This document shows positions 6,521 to 8,467 of a stretch of DNA of 8,467 nucleotides, one piece after another. The stretch comes from Gammaproteobacteria bacterium (GTDB lineage Bacteria; Pseudomonadota; Gammaproteobacteria; Pseudomonadales; Azotimanducaceae_A): the NCBI GenBank assembly GCA_026713405.1, contig JAPOON010000198.1, positions 1 to 8,467 of the forward strand. The letters are read 5' to 3'. A program made the translations under genes and the position numbers. Positions within the stretch are counted from its first letter, which is position 1, and the number at the start of each line of letters is the position of its first letter. The notes below the pieces were generated by a model. It saw nothing but the letters and a program-made list of their open reading frames with translations. It searched no databases and was not told where the DNA came from.

Positions 6521-6892
6521 TCAGCGCGGGCGCTTGGCTCCGTACTTGGAACGGCCCTGCTTGCGGTCGGAGACGCCGGACGTATCCAGTGTGCCCCGTA
6601 CCGTGTGATACCGGACCCCCGGCAGATCCTTGACGCGGCCGCCGCGGATCAGGATCACCGAGTGTTCCTGGAGGTTGTGGCCTTCGCCGCCGATGTAGGA
6701 CGTGACCTCGTGGCCGTTGGTCAACCGCACCCGACAGACCTTGCGCAGTGCCGAATTGGGCTTCTTCGGCGTGGTGGTGTACACACGCGTGCAGACGCCC
6801 CGCTTCTGCGGACTGCCCTGCAGGGCCGGAACGATGTTTTTCCGCGCCTTGCGTTTTCGTGGTTTTCTGACCAATTGGCTTATCGTTGCCAC
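6521..6892 (-). CDS. rpsL: 30S ribosomal protein S12
   Basis: Encodes a 123-residue protein (124 in E. coli). S12 lies at the decoding centre and controls accuracy of tRNA selection. The core [20 protein letters not shown] and [17 protein letters not shown] are conserved. Lys43, Lys88 and Pro91, the positions changed in classical streptomycin-resistant mutants, are wild type, and Asp89, the RimO methylthiolation site, is present. The start codon is GTG, preceded by GGAGG with a short 4-nt spacer; no in-frame ATG lies nearby. The promoter at 6987-7015 should serve this gene and those after it. The gene follows rpoC after 135 bp. The protein ends in KRPR with no extra alanine. Confidence 0.97.
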   Translation of the reverse strand: MATISQLVRKPRKRKARKNIVPALQGSPQKRGVCTRVYTTTPKKPNSALRKVCRVRLTNGHEVTSYIGGEGHNLQEHSVILIRGGRVKDLPGVRYHTVRGTLDTSGVSDRKQGRSKYGAKRPR

Positions 6893-6914
6893 CGTGCCTC
6901 CGTTACCAGACGGC

Positions 6915-6998
6915 TTCCTGCCCCCACCGAAATGAGGGGGCCGGATTCTGTAGTTCTAAGCCCCACGGAAACCGTGGGGGGGCGGGATTCTATAGTTC
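6915..6998 (-). repeat. Diverged 42-bp tandem repeat, each unit with a hairpin, in the rpsL leader
   Basis: Two copies of GAACTAYAGAATCCSGCCCCC-type sequence (6998..6978 and 6956..6936) are identical at 19 of 21 bases and exactly 42 bp apart. Each runs into a stem-loop built on its own C-run: CCCCACGG-TTT-CCGTGGGG (6979..6961, 8 perfect pairs) and GCCCCC/GGGGGC (6941..6920). The second halves share TTTCSGTGGGG after a 3-base shift. The first copy supplies the -10 of the rpsL promoter; the second has CAGAAT at the same place but no good -35. No T-run follows either stem. Confidence 0.75.
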
Positions 6999-7015
6999 AC
7001 TTCCTCTGCCCGCAA
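6987..7015 (-). promoter_or_regulatory. Sigma-70-type promoter for rpsL / the str operon
   Basis: TTGCGG (-35, 7015..7010), a 17-bp spacer, and TAGAAT (-10, 6992..6987; 5 of 6 consensus bases), followed by the GC-rich discriminator CCCGCCC. The predicted start is near 6980, exactly at the base of the CCCCACGG hairpin. The -35 begins 13 bases after the rpoC stop. It has the same -35 hexamer and spacer as the rpsJ promoter. Read-through from rpoC is also possible, since no intrinsic terminator is seen. Confidence 0.65.
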
Positions 7016-7027
7016 TCGTTCGCTGCC

Positions 7028-8467
7028 TCACTGGCTCGAACTCAGGGCTTCGGACAGTGCGGCCTCTATCTCGTCCGCCGTCGCTCCCTGTTCCTTGGCC
7101 AGGCGATCGGCAGCCTCTTCCGCACGCCGACGCTTGCGGTCGCTGTGATAGGTCAGCCCGGTACCGGCCGGGATCAGCCTGCCCACAACCACATTCTCCT
7201 TGAGGCCCCGCAGATAGTCCTGCTTGCCGGTAACGGCCGCCTCGGTGAGCACGCGCGTGGTTTCCTGGAAGGAAGCCGCCGATATGAACGACTCGGTGGC
7301 GAGCGATGCCTTGGTGATGCCCAGCAGAATGCGCTGATACTCCACCGGCAGCTTGCCTTCCTCCGCGAGCCCTTCATTGGTTTCGAGCATCCGCGTGTAT
7401 TCCAGCTGCTCACCGCGAATGAGATCGGAATCGCCGGAATCGACCACCTCGATCTTGCGCAGCATCTGCCGGACGATAACCTCGATGTGCTTGTCATTGA
7501 TGGTCACGCCCTGCAGCCGGTATACCTCCTGGATCTCGTTGATGATGTACTTGGCAAACTCCTCCACGCCTTTCAGACGCACGATATCGTGTGGGTTCGG
7601 CGGCCCGTCGCAGACCACCTCGCCCTTCTCGACATGCTCGCCTTCGAAGACGCCGATGTTGCGCCACTTCGGAATCAGCGTTTCCACCGGGTCGCCGTCC
7701 GGCGGCAGGATCACGAGACGACGCTTGCCCTTTGTTTCCTTGCCGAAGCTGACCGTGCCCGTAGCTTCGGCCAGTATCGCGGGCTCCTTGGGCTTGCGTG
7801 CCTCGAACAGGTCCGCCACGCGCGGCAGACCGCCGGTGATATCCCTGGTCTTGGACCCTTCCTGGGGAATGCGGGCAACGATGTCGCCGATCCCGACCTT
7901 TTCGCCGTCCTCCAGGTTCAGAATGGCATCGCTCGGCAGGAAATAGTGCGCCGGAACATCGCTGCCCGGCAGCATGACCTTGTTGGCCTGCCCGTCCAGG
8001 AGTTGCACCGCGGGCCGCAGGTCCTTGCCGGCGCTGGGGCGGTCTTTCGGGTCCAGAACGGTAATGTTGGTCAATCCGGTGAGTTCATCGGTCTGACGGT
8101 TGATCGACAGGCGTTCCTCCATTTCCTGGAACTCGACCGTACCCTCCACCTCGGTGACGATCGGATGGGTATGCGGGTCCCACTGCGCGATCATCTGGCC
8201 GGCTTCCACCGGCTCGCCGTCGGCAACGTAGATCACCGCGCCATAGGGCAGCTTGTAGCGTTCGCGCTCCCGGCCGTGGTCGTCGGCAACGGCAATTTCT
8301 CCGGAGCGGGACACGGCGACCAGTTCTCCGGAACTGCGCTGAACCGTTTTCAGGTTGTGCAACCGAACCGAACCGCCGTGCTTGACCTGAATGTTGTCGA
8401 TGGCGGTGGCCCGCGACGCCGCACCGCCGCTATGGAACGTCCGCATGGTCAACTGCGTGCCCGGCTC
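7028..8467 (-). CDS. rpoC: DNA-directed RNA polymerase subunit beta', C-terminal part (partial)
   Basis: The last 479 residues of beta', open to the window edge. E. coli has about 483 from the same point, so the C-terminus is complete. The fragment opens in the trigger loop: [15 protein letters not shown], with the catalytic Met, Arg and His (E. coli 932, 933, 936). It is followed by an SI3 insertion (about fragment residues 20-205, including [14 protein letters not shown]), typical of Proteobacteria. The loop resumes at [20 protein letters not shown]. The jaw and C-terminal segments include [34 protein letters not shown] and RLIPAGTG. One position is unusual: Ser where E. coli has Ile937. 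Apparent start codons inside the window are not real starts. The 135-bp spacer after it carries the rpsL promoter. Confidence 0.98.
   Translation of the reverse strand, partial: EPGTQLTMRTFHSGGAASRATAIDNIQVKHGGSVRLHNLKTVQRSSGELVAVSRSGEIAVADDHGRERERYKLPYGAVIYVADGEPVEAGQMIAQWDPHTHPIVTEVEGTVEFQEMEERLSINRQTDELTGLTNITVLDPKDRPSAGKDLRPAVQLLDGQANKVMLPGSDVPAHYFLPSDAILNLEDGEKVGIGDIVARIPQEGSKTRDITGGLPRVADLFEARKPKEPAILAEATGTVSFGKETKGKRRLVILPPDGDPVETLIPKWRNIGVFEGEHVEKGEVVCDGPPNPHDIVRLKGVEEFAKYIINEIQEVYRLQGVTINDKHIEVIVRQMLRKIEVVDSGDSDLIRGEQLEYTRMLETNEGLAEEGKLPVEYQRILLGITKASLATESFISAASFQETTRVLTEAAVTGKQDYLRGLKENVVVGRLIPAGTGLTYHSDRKRRRAEEAADRLAKEQGATADEIEAALSEALSSSQ

Noticed and set aside
6968..6996. Divergent plus-strand promoter using TATAGT at 6991-6996
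   Set aside because: No acceptable -35 lies at the right distance, and there is no plus-strand gene to serve. The same bases fit the minus-strand rpsL promoter better.

Overview
The window is part of a bacterial ribosomal-protein/translation supercluster. Every gene lies on the minus strand, so transcription runs from high to low coordinates. In transcription order it holds: the 3' third of rpoC, then rpsL, rpsG and fusA (str operon), then rpsJ, rplC, rplD, rplW, rplB, rpsS, rplV and the first nine codons of rpsC (S10 operon). Gene order, an SI3 insertion in the RpoC trigger loop, and protein sequences close to Escherichia coli or Pseudomonas point to a high-GC gammaproteobacterium outside the Enterobacterales. 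The order cannot be fixed from this window. I see no mobile element, CRISPR array, tRNA or rRNA.

Region by region: 7028-8467 is the C-terminal part of RpoC. The 135-bp rpoC-rpsL spacer carries a good sigma-70-type promoter and a diverged 42-bp tandem repeat, each unit with a hairpin. 5887-6892 holds rpsL (GTG start) and rpsG, separated by a 163-bp structured spacer. fusA (3749-5842) follows. The tuf gene, which follows fusA in the str operon of E. coli and many relatives, is absent; only 164 bp separate fusA from rpsJ. That spacer contains a second promoter, a small hairpin, a boxA-like antitermination motif, a terminator-like hairpin with a T6 run, and the Shine-Dalgarno that selects a TTG start for rpsJ. 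rpsJ ends in a terminator-like stem-loop and is followed by an unusually long (226 bp) spacer before rplC. From rplC on, genes are packed very tightly (overlaps of 4, 4 and 1 bp; gaps of 3, 9 and 5 bp), suggesting translational coupling.

The genes supply the RNA polymerase beta' subunit, small- and large-subunit ribosomal proteins, and the translocase EF-G. The coding content is conventional. The novelty is in the control regions. rpsJ encodes S10, which is also NusE, the protein that binds boxA RNA with NusB. A boxA-like site in the rpsJ leader, with one terminator-like hairpin before rpsJ and another right after it, suggests, as inference only, a self-regulating antitermination circuit in which S10/NusE controls read-through into its own operon.
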